Shown: positions 5,391 to 12,507, numbered from the stretch's first letter. The stretch is DNA of 13,463 nucleotides from an uncultured Bacilli bacterium (GCA_934098375.1 CAKOOC010000027.1:1-13463), one strand, 5' to 3'. The notes: generated by a model not told the origin, from the letters alone. Translations and numbers: made by a program.

Positions 5391-7124
5391 TTAATTTATT
5401 ACAAACGGATTTGATGAGGTGCCATTTCCACCTGATATCGTCGTTGCACTCGTAAGAGAAACTGCCGGACGAAGACCGAACGTGCCCGCCACCAAATTGT
5501 AGCTGGCATAGCCATCGCCACCCACGCCAAGCACGCTGGCGTCACCATTGAAGCTATAAGGCGAAAAGAACCAATACCAACTACTTGTAGCATTCTCTCT
5601 TAAATAATTATTTATCGATGAATTATTATAATTTAATGCTTGATATCCATAATAATCTATATTTCCAGCATATAATACTTCGTCCGCTGTAAGTAAACCA
5701 ACTTTATAATCTAATGCGCCATTGCCATTTATAGTATCTTTTACGGTGAACTTAGACAATTTTCCTCCGTCATTATCTAATGGACATATTAATGTTGGAC
5801 CAGTACCTGCAGTTCCATATCGTTTATTTGAAGTATCTGTATAATAATAATTTGTTCTTACCCTTTGTCTTACACTATATAATGTACTATTTGTTCCAGA
5901 TCCGAGTCCTGGAAGAGTGCCAACACTCTTATTTAATTTATTAGTTGTGATATTTAAACTTGCCCTTGTTATAGTTTGATTAGTTTTTGTACTTTTATCA
6001 TTACACCAGATGGTATCTGCTAATTTACTTTCATATGTTGCTAAATTGTTTTTATACCATGTTTCTAAGTTCTGTAAAATGGTACTTTTATTTATATTTG
6101 CATGAGTTTCGGCATATTTACTTGATCCAGCAGTTCCATACATAAACCCTACATAAGCATTATCATTTGTTTGTTCATTATATTTTGTTGTATATGTTGT
6201 TCCACTATATCTAGCAAAGGCTGCTGTTGTATTATTGTTTGCTGTATCACATGGACTAGATACTTTATTTACATTATCATTATGTAGTACTAATTTGATG
6301 GAGCCATCCCCAGTTACACGTACGATTCTCCAGCATTTGTTTGCAAACTGTACATAATTATTCGTTACATTTCCTCTAAAATAATAACTCATCCCATAGT
6401 CATCAACTGCTCCTGCTAGTACTGCTTCTTTTGCAGGGGATCCTTCTTTTCCTGGATTGGTTAACGGCTGCATTACTGTGGGATAATTAGCTTTTATTCC
6501 TGCAAGTAGGGTTCCACTTCCTGCTTCGTCCCATCCTTTTGGTGTTAATGTCACAACTTTATCTCCTGCCTCTATTTCTATATGGGCAGCAAATTTAGCT
6601 CCTTGTAAATAATTTTGATCTTCACCATTTTCTTTGAAATATATTTTTAATGTGTACTTATGTTCTTTTGATGTACTTCCTGTATTAACAAAATATCCTT
6701 GACCTAAATTAACATCATCTTTTCCTATATATTCTTTACTTATACTTGGGATAATATTTCCATTATTTCCTGTGTTTTTACTTTCTAAACTATAACTTAA
6801 GCCTAAGCCTTCAAATTCGTTATTATCTAAGACTATTTTTATTTTATAAAATAATACTAAATCTGTTGTATTTTTGCCGGTTACTTTAAATTCTTTAGTT
6901 ACCCAAGCATCTTCCTTAGGATATATTTTCGATACCGTTATAGCATTAGATAAATCGGCATATTCTATAGATAAACTTCCAGCTTCCATTACAATAGTTG
7001 ATTCACTTTCTTCTCCACTTATTCTAGCTGAAAAGAATGCATATGATAAACCTATCCCAATTACCATTGTTAAAACTACTATAAACATTACAATAATCAC
7101 ATTATTTTTTTTAACATCTTTCAT
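5391..7124 (-). CDS. Exported surface protein with SipW-type signal peptide, TasA/camelysin-like N-terminal domain and variable lectin-like C-terminus
   Basis: 577 residues. Residues 8-31 form a SipW-type export signal ending GLSYAFFSA; residues about 45-190 form a beta-rich TasA/camelysin-like domain. After a linker, a large C-terminal region (about 235-577) carries FANKCWRIVRVTGDGSIKL (260-278), four well-separated cysteines (264, 292, 374, 447) and an ending SPYSF...FGLRPAVSL...SNPFVIN. That ending is typical of the DUF6273/formylglycine-enzyme-like, C-type-lectin-fold proteins of gut Firmicutes (remembered resemblance). Residues 516-553 are encoded by a GC-rich, NNC/NNT-codon patch that looks like a diversified region. 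The promoter contains a G8 tract, so expression may switch on and off. Start: ATG at 7124, with GGGTGA about 9 bases upstream. Likely a surface-exposed ligand-binding protein; the ligand is unknown. Confidence 0.8.
   Translation of the reverse strand: MKDVKKNNVIIVMFIVVLTMVIGIGLSYAFFSARISGEESESTIVMEAGSLSIEYADLSNAITVSKIYPKEDAWVTKEFKVTGKNTTDLVLFYKIKIVLDNNEFEGLGLSYSLESKNTGNNGNIIPSISKEYIGKDDVNLGQGYFVNTGSTSKEHKYTLKIYFKENGEDQNYLQGAKFAAHIEIEAGDKVVTLTPKGWDEAGSGTLLAGIKANYPTVMQPLTNPGKEGSPAKEAVLAGAVDDYGMSYYFRGNVTNNYVQFANKCWRIVRVTGDGSIKLVLHNDNVNKVSSPCDTANNNTTAAFARYSGTTYTTKYNEQTNDNAYVGFMYGTAGSSKYAETHANINKSTILQNLETWYKNNLATYESKLADTIWCNDKSTKTNQTITRASLNITTNKLNKSVGTLPGLGSGTNSTLYSVRQRVRTNYYYTDTSNKRYGTAGTGPTLICPLDNDGGKLSKFTVKDTINGNGALDYKVGLLTADEVLYAGNIDYYGYQALNYNNSSINNYLRENATSSWYWFFSPYSFNGDASVLGVGGDGYASYNLVAGTFGLRPAVSLTSATTISGGNGTSSNPFVIN
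5454..5579 (-). other. Candidate diversity-generating-retroelement variable region
   Basis: Within the AT-rich gene, 5461-5580 is about 56% G+C by my count, while the next 60 bases (5581-5640) are about 22%. From Trp516 the codons run TTC, TTT, AGC, TTC, AAT, GGT, GAC, AGC, CTT, GGC, GGT, GGC, GAT, GGC, TAT, AGC, TAC and AAT, interspersed with fixed TCG, CCT, GCC and GTG. Every variable-looking codon ends in C or T, as expected if AAC/AAT codons of a template were changed at their adenines. The patch ends in a GC-rich invariant stretch (FGLRPAV) at the place of the mutagenic-homology start. No template repeat or reverse transcriptase is in the window. Confidence 0.5.
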
Positions 7125-7153
7125 TCACAATTTCACCCGATATTTTCTATTTA

Positions 7154-7181
7154 ATTGTACTAATAACCCCCCCCATGTCAA
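7154..7181 (-). promoter_or_regulatory. Promoter of the variable surface protein, with a G8 spacer tract
   Basis: Consensus -35 TTGACA (7181-7176) and -10 TACAAT (7159-7154), separated by 16 bases, eight of which are a continuous G run on the coding strand (C run 7167-7174). Gain or loss of single Gs would move the spacer through 15-18 bases and change promoter strength, as known for poly-G spacers in Neisseria porA. Confidence 0.75.
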
Positions 7182-7198
7182 GTTAATATCGTGCATAT

Positions 7199-7225
7199 AA
7201 AAAGTCTATGGTATTAACCATAAAC
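7199..7225 (-). terminator. Terminator of the XRE regulator gene
   Basis: GTTTATGGT/ACCATAGAC (9 pairs, one G-T) around a TAAT loop, followed by TTTTTA on the minus strand. It lies 14 bases behind the regulator stop and directly upstream of the variable-gene promoter, insulating it. Confidence 0.85.
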
Positions 7226-7238
7226 TCTGCAATTTTTA

Positions 7239-7952
7239 TTATTTCCACTCTTCACATCCACAGCTGCTATCTAAAGAAAGTGGTATTTCATAAGTTATAA
7301 TTTGTTCATTTTTTAAAGTAGCCTTAATCTCTAAAAATAAATTTTCTTTAGAATAATCCTTACACATTTTATCATAATTATCTATTTTAAATGAAACATT
7401 TTTTAAAAATTCTTCTAATTTCATTTCTTTCGTACTATTAAAATTACTAATAACAGTTCTTACATTTTCATGAATTTCATATAAAGAACAATCTATTTTT
7501 TTATATAAATTATTATCGTTTCCTCCACAATAATTAATATTTGAAATATAAATAGAAGACTTGTTTTTATTATAAGCAACTACTCCATAAATATTAAAAT
7601 CATCACAAGTAGTTGTTAAGGTTTTAAATTCAAATTCATTATTTCTTTGTGAAAGCACAAACCCTAAAATACCAATAATCAAAATAATAAATACAAAAAT
7701 AAGGTTATAAATCAGCTTTCTACTCTTTACCTTTTTCTTATTTTCTTCTTCACCATCTAAGAGTTCTTCAAGTGAAATATCAAAATCCTTACCTATTTGC
7801 TTTAATAAATAAATATCCGGTAAACATAATCCTCTTTCCCACTTACTAACTGCCTGGGCACTTACGCCGTATTTTTCACCAAACTCCCCTTGAGACAAAT
7901 TTAATCTATCACGAAGACTTTTAATCTTTTTCCCAATCTTTTCTTGATCCAT
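7239..7952 (-). CDS. Membrane-anchored XRE-family regulator with extracellular Cys-containing domain
   Basis: 237 residues. An N-terminal XRE helix-turn-helix (about 6-64) contains LSQGEFGEKYGVSAQAVSKWE, followed by an acidic/basic linker, one membrane span (about 80-100) and a C-terminal ectodomain of about 135 residues with six cysteines, ending CGCEEW. This layout suggests a one-component transmembrane regulator: cytoplasmic DNA binding, outside domain for sensing. I do not recognise the ectodomain, and targets cannot be read from the sequence. Start: ATG at 7952, with AAGAGG 5 bases upstream. It is monocistronic, with its own extended -10 promoter and a strong terminator. It lies immediately upstream of the variable surface gene in the same direction, so a regulatory link is possible but unproven. 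Confidence 0.82.
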   Translation of the reverse strand: MDQEKIGKKIKSLRDRLNLSQGEFGEKYGVSAQAVSKWERGLCLPDIYLLKQIGKDFDISLEELLDGEEENKKKVKSRKLIYNLIFVFIILIIGILGFVLSQRNNEFEFKTLTTTCDDFNIYGVVAYNKNKSSIYISNINYCGGNDNNLYKKIDCSLYEIHENVRTVISNFNSTKEMKLEEFLKNVSFKIDNYDKMCKDYSKENLFLEIKATLKNEQIITYEIPLSLDSSCGCEEWK

Positions 7953-7973
7953 AAAAACCTCTTAATAATAGTT

Positions 7974-7982
7974 ATTATAACA
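7974..7982 (-). promoter_or_regulatory. Extended -10 promoter of the XRE regulator
   Basis: TGTTATAAT on the minus strand is a perfect TATAAT with an upstream TG, about 20 bases before the start codon. No convincing -35 is present, as usual for extended -10 promoters. Confidence 0.6.
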
Positions 7983-8016
7983 TATTTTCCTAAAAGATAA
8001 TTAATTTTATAAATAC

Positions 8017-8049
8017 AAAAAAAGAAGAAACTAATTAAATTTCTTCTTT
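8017..8049 (-). terminator. Terminator behind the vWA/MucBP pseudogene
   Basis: AAAGAAGAAA (8021-8030 on the plus strand) pairs over 10 perfect bases with TTTCTTCTTT (8040-8049), followed by TTTT on the minus strand. It survives downstream of the decayed gene, indicating that a real transcription unit once ended here. Confidence 0.75.
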
Positions 8050-8065
8050 AAAATTGCTAGTACAA

Positions 8066-8502
8066 TTAAACTTCTGGTTTTGGTTCTGACATTAGATCTT
8101 CTCCATCACTTGTACCTTTAACAAATTCATATACATAAGTTACAACAGTATCTTCTTTAGTATATTTTCTGGTCTCTTACCTTTAACTTCAGATAATTCA
8201 TAATCTTCAATTTCTTTAGCTTCTGTAGCATAATCAGTACCTACTTGTTTTTTTCATCTTTACTGTCCATTCTAGCGTTATTATAATTTTTTACTACATT
8301 TAAGTCACTAGATAATGATGGACTTTTTTTAATAATTTTTGTTTTATATTAAACAATACCAATTTTATTCTTATTATTAGTATCACTTAACAATTTTGTT
8401 ACTAGATTAGTAGCAACCGTTTTTAAATATTCAAATTTACTATCATCTTTCATACTATTTGAAGCACTTAAAACTAAAACAATCTCTCTTTCAGTAGAAC
8501 TT
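8066..8502 (-). pseudogene. Decayed vWA/MucBP surface adhesin
   Basis: Minus-strand reading gives EREIVLVLSASNSMKDD, then EYLKTVATNLVTKLL, then NKIGIV-stop-YKT: the start of a von Willebrand A domain. The metal-site DxSxS is degraded to SASNS, and the Gln expected in GIVQYK is replaced by TAA (8351-8349). An A7 run (8248-8254) causes a frameshift. The next frame reads VGTDYATEAKEIEDYELSEVKG, and after a second shift near 8165 comes KYTKEDTVVTYVYEFVKG, the C-terminal half of a MucBP repeat, ending PEV-stop at 8066. Much of the vWA domain and the start of MucBP appear deleted. There is no start codon with a ribosome site, signal peptide or LPXTG. Its position downstream of the pilus operon suggests a lost tip or companion adhesin. 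The rest of 7983-8610 holds only terminators and AT-rich spacer. Confidence 0.8.
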
Positions 8503-8590
8503 ATTTGTCAATCCCTAAAAGCACTTATCACCGCAAAAAGCCTCTAAAAAAGCCTTTATCATTTTATAATTACTAATTAATTAATACATG

Positions 8591-8612
8591 AAAAAAGCAC
8601 TTATGTGCCCTT
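8591..8612 (-). terminator. Terminator of the pilus operon
   Basis: GCAC/GTGC core (8597-8600 with 8605-8608) extended by G-T and A-T pairs to about 8 pairs, followed by TTTTTT on the minus strand. It overlaps the stop codon of the last sortase gene. Confidence 0.7.
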
Positions 8613-9171
8613 ATATTCTATTGCATCTAACTGTTACCCTATTCATACTATCTTTAGTACAAGTATATAAAGTTAAATCAAATTCACTTTCAATCATTTC
8701 TTTTATTTCTGTTGGTTTAAGTTCTTCAGTTTCTTCTACTTCATATGTATATTTATTTCCTAAAACATCAATAAAATTAACTTTATCTCCTGGTTTTAAT
8801 TTATATAAATTACCAAAATGTGCTTTATAAGAATGACCACAAATAACAAAATTACTATCTATATTTCCATAATATAAAGCCGGGGTTTTCTTTAAAGTAG
8901 CATAAGAATATCCGTTAGTAACTGGTAAATTAAGACCTAAACTAGGAATTTCAATATATCCAATATATTCTATTCCTTCTATTTTTATTACCTTAAACCC
9001 ATTATCTTCATAAACATCTTCTTTTTTAGCTTTAGAAATCATTTTTTCCATAACACTGTGAGATGCCTTTAAAGAATACCAATCTTCCCATTTAAAATAA
9101 ACCGCTAGCAAAAAAGAAATAACCAATAAAGTTATCCCTGAATAAATTAATATCTTACCAGTTTTATTCAT
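8611..9171 (-). CDS. Second sortase of the pilus locus (class uncertain, D-like)
   Basis: A 186-residue sortase with a single N-terminal membrane span (about 6-25) and no C-terminal one, unlike the polymerising class C enzyme upstream. Catalytic residues are visible: His113 in ICGHSYKAHFG, Cys171 in DLTLYTCT, and Arg182 in RVTVRC near the C-terminus. The IGYIEIPSLGLNLPV strand (69-84) is the usual sortase entry. The protein would cleave a sorting motif at the outer membrane face and either anchor the pilus base to the wall or handle the non-standard LVQTG of the preceding pilin. The ATG at 9171 overlaps the end of that pilin gene by 8 bases and has AAAGGA upstream. An in-frame start further up (9201) would lie inside the pilin gene. 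Class is not firmly assigned. Confidence 0.87.
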   Translation of the reverse strand: MNKTGKILIYSGITLLVISFLLAVYFKWEDWYSLKASHSVMEKMISKAKKEDVYEDNGFKVIKIEGIEYIGYIEIPSLGLNLPVTNGYSYATLKKTPALYYGNIDSNFVICGHSYKAHFGNLYKLKPGDKVNFIDVLGNKYTYEVEETEELKPTEIKEMIESEFDLTLYTCTKDSMNRVTVRCNRI

Positions 9172-10051
9172 TATTTTCCTTTTTATTATAAAGAATACCA
9201 CTAATTGTCAAAACTAAACCTAAGCCGCCAATTATTAAAACTAAATAAGTAAGTTGTCCTGTTTGTACTAAACTTGTTGTATTCGTAATAATAAAACCAT
9301 TCTCTATTTCCTGATAACTAACTGTATAACCTTTTGGAACTTTTACTTCTTTAACACTATAGCCATCACTTTTAGCCATATCTTCCCAAGTATATTTCCA
9401 ATCATTTGCTGAATTTAATAAAACTCTATCTATTTCAATTTCATCTTTAAGTAATGCTACTTCAATATAACTAGGTAAATTATTTTTATCATTTTTATTA
9501 CTATTTTTAGTATTCCATACTTTAGTTACTGATAAATCAATTAACTTTAATATTTCAGTTTTTGGTTTAGAAACGATATTATATGTCCATTCATTATTTA
9601 AAACTTTAGGAATACTTATTAAATAAGGACTAATTTGAGAATAACCTTTAACTTTATTAGTTTGTTTAACAATATATAAGCCTAAATCTAAATTATTAAA
9701 TGTTACTTTACCATCCTTATTAGTAACTTTTTTAAAACTAATGCTATTATCATCTATACATTTATTAAATTCATTAGTAAGTTCTTTAGATTCTAAATTA
9801 TCTAATGAAGCACTACATTTAAAATTATCTACATATTGAAATACTAAATTATGATCTTTCTCTTTAGCGTCTGCTACTTTATAAATAGTAATCTCCGCTC
9901 CGTTAATTTTAGAATTATCTTCTTTTTCTGATAAAGTAATCTCTAATGATCCTTTCTTATTAAAATCAACTAGATTATTTGTTTTAGCATCCGCATTAAC
10001 ATTAAGTATTAAACTTAAAAATAATACTAAAAATAAACTAATCTTTTTCAT
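9164..10051 (-). CDS. Minor (probably basal) pilin with Cna-B domain and LVQTG sorting signal
   Basis: 295 residues: signal peptide (about 1-21, ending NVNADA), a first beta domain (about 32-165) with KGSLEITLSEKEDNSKINGAEITIYKV and LDLGLYIVKQ, and a Cna-B domain (about 170-257) with candidate isopeptide Lys in LSVTKVW (173-179) and the E-box YSVKEVKVPKGY (231-242). At the C-terminus are LVQTG (261-265), a hydrophobic span and the tail KKENNE. The second sorting residue is Val instead of Pro, so the canonical LPXTG is missing. Two cysteines (79, 98) could form a disulfide. The ATG at 10051 uses a GGGAGG site that overlaps the stop of the class C sortase. Position after srtC and before the second sortase fits a base subunit; a side-decorating role is also possible. 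Confidence 0.85.
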   Translation of the reverse strand: MKKISLFLVLFLSLILNVNADAKTNNLVDFNKKGSLEITLSEKEDNSKINGAEITIYKVADAKEKDHNLVFQYVDNFKCSASLDNLESKELTNEFNKCIDDNSISFKKVTNKDGKVTFNNLDLGLYIVKQTNKVKGYSQISPYLISIPKVLNNEWTYNIVSKPKTEILKLIDLSVTKVWNTKNSNKNDKNNLPSYIEVALLKDEIEIDRVLLNSANDWKYTWEDMAKSDGYSVKEVKVPKGYTVSYQEIENGFIITNTTSLVQTGQLTYLVLIIGGLGLVLTISGILYNKKENNE

Positions 10052-10053
10052 AT

Positions 10054-10920
10054 TTACCTCCCAATATAATCTTTTCCATTCGGATAAAGAAATTCATTAT
10101 ATTTATTTATATTAACCCTTTTTACAGGTTTAATAAGTGTTAGTAAAAGCAGTAGTAATATTATTGGCACCGCAATAATTGGTATTACCAAAAGTTTATT
10201 TATTTTAAATCCTTCTGTTGTAATATATACTTTTTTTGTTTCTTTTAATACTCTTTTTCCTCTAACTAAAAGTCTATGAGTATTAATACCATAAGGAGTG
10301 CAAGTTAAAAGTGTTACATAATCATTATTTTTATCTATCTTTAAACTACTACTATTAGATGGTTTAACTATTTCTATTTTATCAACTTCATAAATATGAA
10401 CTTCATTTAAAATTGTTATTTTAAAAGTATCTCCTATTTCTAATCTATCTAATTCTGAAAATAGTTTAGCCGAAGGTAATCCTCTGTGTGCTGATAAAAC
10501 ACTGTGAGTTCCTTTTCCTCCTACTGGCAAACTAGTTCCCTCTAAGTGCCCTACTGCTGAATTTAAAACACTTGAGCTTGTTCCATGATAGATAGGAAGT
10601 TCTACTTTTATTTTATCTATAGTTAAGTAACCCATCATTCCTTCATTATTAACATTTAAAGTTTTCTTATAATTTTTTAAACTTTTATATGTAAGTAATG
10701 GTTCTTTTAAACTAGATAACTTTTTATTGTAACTTATCGCCTCTTCCTTTAATGTTTGAAACTTTTCTTCATCATATTTATCAATAATACTTTCATAAGT
10801 ATAAATTGATTTTGATTGATTCTTTTCATTATAATAATTACTAAGTGTAGGATAAAAAAGTATTAAAAGCCCTATGAAAAAAAATAATACCATAATTCTT
10901 GTAGTTTTACGTTTTTTCAT
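10054..10920 (-). CDS. Class C (pilin-polymerising) sortase
   Basis: 288 residues with the class C plan: N-terminal span (about 9-26), extracellular catalytic domain, second span at the C-terminus (about 243-263) and a short cytosolic tail. Catalytic residues: His145 in VLSAHRGLPSAKLF, Cys207 in YVTLLTCTPYG, and Arg216 in NTHRLLVRGKR. It joins pilin subunits by isopeptide bonds between a pilin lysine and the cleaved LPXTG threonine. Class C enzymes usually have an autoinhibitory lid with Asp-Pro-aromatic; in the equivalent stretch (about 70-95, SLKEPLLTYKSLKNYKK) I see no such motif. Start: ATG at 10920, with GAAAGG about 9 bases upstream. It is separated from the major pilin gene by a long hairpin that may lower its expression. 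Confidence 0.94.
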   Translation of the reverse strand: MKKRKTTRIMVLFFFIGLLILFYPTLSNYYNEKNQSKSIYTYESIIDKYDEEKFQTLKEEAISYNKKLSSLKEPLLTYKSLKNYKKTLNVNNEGMMGYLTIDKIKVELPIYHGTSSSVLNSAVGHLEGTSLPVGGKGTHSVLSAHRGLPSAKLFSELDRLEIGDTFKITILNEVHIYEVDKIEIVKPSNSSSLKIDKNNDYVTLLTCTPYGINTHRLLVRGKRVLKETKKVYITTEGFKINKLLVIPIIAVPIILLLLLLTLIKPVKRVNINKYNEFLYPNGKDYIGR

Positions 10921-10973
10921 AATTCTTTTACCTTTCTTTTTTACTTTAACTTACTTAATTATAAATTTATATC

Positions 10974-11003
10974 TAGGGAAAGATATTATTTTATCTTTCC
11001 CTA
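10974..11003 (-). terminator. 12-bp hairpin between major pilin and sortase genes
   Basis: TAGGGAAAGATA (10974-10985) pairs perfectly with TATCTTTCCCTA (10992-11003) around 6 bases. On the minus strand it is followed by GATATAAATTTATAATT, not a clean T run. It is therefore a leaky terminator or an mRNA-stabilising/processing hairpin, letting the pilin message exceed the sortase message. Confidence 0.65.
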
Positions 11004-11039
11004 AACTATAAAAGTTTGCTGACTTTTTTTATTTAAGAA

Positions 11040-12467
11040 TTATAAATTTTCTTTATAAACTCTTAATTTTGTTACTAATAGTAAACCAAATCCAATAACT
11101 AAAAGTGATCCGAAAGTAACAAATAATGTTGTACCAAAACCACCTGTTTCTGGTAATTCTGAACCAGTATAGTTAATTACGTCTACGCTTACTCTTGCGT
11201 AAGTAGTATTTGCATTTTTTCCAGTAATAGTAAAGTTAACTCTACTAGTTAATTTATTGTATCCAGTTGGAGCAGTAATTTCTTCTAATTGATAGTTTCC
11301 TTTATCTAAACCATTAATTGTTGCTTTTCCTGCTTTAATTAATACTCCTGTTTCACCAGTTACAGCAACTCTATATGTATTTGGAGTAGTTGCATTTTCA
11401 TCTAATACAACTGCAATTTCATTTCCGTTTGCAGCATATAATTTGAATTCAGCACCATCTAAAGGCTTCTTATCTTTATCAGTTTTTACTAAATCAAATG
11501 CATATGTATAAGTAACTGTTTGTTTTCTATCAGTTTCATGATTTTCACCATATTTTAATTGATTTTCATTTAAATTGCCATCGCCTTCAATTACAGCATT
11601 TTCATTTAATACAGCAGTGTAATAAACATCAATATTTGTATTTAATGGTTGTTTAGCAATAAATTCATCTTTAAATGCTACAGTAAAAGTATAATCTTGT
11701 ACATTTTCGCTTACTGCATAGTTACTTGAATCAACAACATTATCACCAATTTTAACTACTACAGAATCTCTATTGAATGTTAAACCAGCATCCATTTTAT
11801 CGTAAAGAACATACTTTCCATAACCAGCACCAGTAATTACAGTTGCCTTGAATTGTACAGTATCTCCAATACTAGCATCACTAACAGTTCCGTATACTTC
11901 GCCTTCTAGAACTTTCTTATCTACATCAGGTTTTTTAGTGTTTTTTTCATTTGTTATAGCACCAGGCTTAGTAGTTGTTAAACTAAGTAGTTTAGTACCA
12001 TCTTTAATAGTAGTAGAACTAACTAAATAATAACCTAAATCTAAACCAGTAAATGAAACAGTTGTTGTATCTGCAACTTTAAAATCAGTTGCCCTAATAG
12101 TATGATCTTCTGCATACTTCATTGCTAATTTAGCAAATTCTTGAACTCTAGAATCTGTATTTTCACCATTCCATACATAGAATGTATCTCCAGTGTTATT
12201 TCCATTTTGAGCAGTTAAATATTTTTGTCCATCAGCACTTTCAATAAATGGTTTAAATTCTTCTGTAGCTCTATAAATGTAATGATTGTAAGTAGCATCA
12301 TATGTTTCTAATTTTAATACTTTATAGATACTATAAGTTTCGCCTACAATTGCTTTATTAATTGTAATTGAACCATTTGAAGCAGCACTTACTGATAAAG
12401 GATTCATTTGCACTAATGCCATAACAAATAAGACTGCTAAACTTAATAATCTCTTAATATTTTTCAT
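11040..12467 (-). CDS. Major pilin subunit (SpaA/FimA-type fibre backbone), LPETG
   Basis: 475 residues with the layout of a Gram-positive pilus backbone. Residues 1-29 are a signal peptide ending SVSAA; the N-terminal domain (about 30-172) has GLDLGYYLVSS; the linker NEKNTKKPDVDKKV (173-186) corresponds to the pilin-motif region that supplies the cross-linking lysine. A middle domain follows (about 187-320), then a C-terminal Cna-B domain (about 324-434) with DGAEFKLY and the E-box YQLEEITAPTGYN (392-404). LPETG (438-442), a hydrophobic span and a basic tail finish it. Start: ATG at 12467, with GGGAGG 12 bases before it, a slightly long spacing. An upstream ATG would run into the previous gene and lack a signal peptide. 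It lies 40 bases behind the ancillary pilin gene and directly before srtC. Confidence 0.93.
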   Translation of the reverse strand: MKNIKRLLSLAVLFVMALVQMNPLSVSAASNGSITINKAIVGETYSIYKVLKLETYDATYNHYIYRATEEFKPFIESADGQKYLTAQNGNNTGDTFYVWNGENTDSRVQEFAKLAMKYAEDHTIRATDFKVADTTTVSFTGLDLGYYLVSSTTIKDGTKLLSLTTTKPGAITNEKNTKKPDVDKKVLEGEVYGTVSDASIGDTVQFKATVITGAGYGKYVLYDKMDAGLTFNRDSVVVKIGDNVVDSSNYAVSENVQDYTFTVAFKDEFIAKQPLNTNIDVYYTAVLNENAVIEGDGNLNENQLKYGENHETDRKQTVTYTYAFDLVKTDKDKKPLDGAEFKLYAANGNEIAVVLDENATTPNTYRVAVTGETGVLIKAGKATINGLDKGNYQLEEITAPTGYNKLTSRVNFTITGKNANTTYARVSVDVINYTGSELPETGGFGTTLFVTFGSLLVIGFGLLLVTKLRVYKENL

Positions 12468-12507
12468 TTTTTTCCAATTCCTCCCATGATTTTTTTCCAT
12501 TAATGCC

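Noticed and set aside
5399..5593. 64-codon minus-strand frame overlapping the end of the surface protein gene
   Set aside because: It is open only because the GC-rich variable patch has few stops; it has no ribosome site and no recognisable product, and it lies wholly within the clear main frame.
8517..8604. 12-base direct repeat AAAAGCACTTAT at 8517-8528 and 8593-8604
   Set aside because: The second copy is half of the operon terminator; the repeat is short and no insertion-sequence or attachment-site features accompany it. It could be a deletion scar or chance.
8588..8830. 80-codon plus-strand frame antisense to the second sortase
   Set aside because: Antisense to the catalytic Cys/Arg region of an intact sortase; low-complexity product.
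10990..11035. Plus-strand terminator-like AAAGT/ACTTT hairpin followed by T7
   Set aside because: No plus-strand gene lies upstream of it; the fold is probably incidental to the AT-rich spacer.
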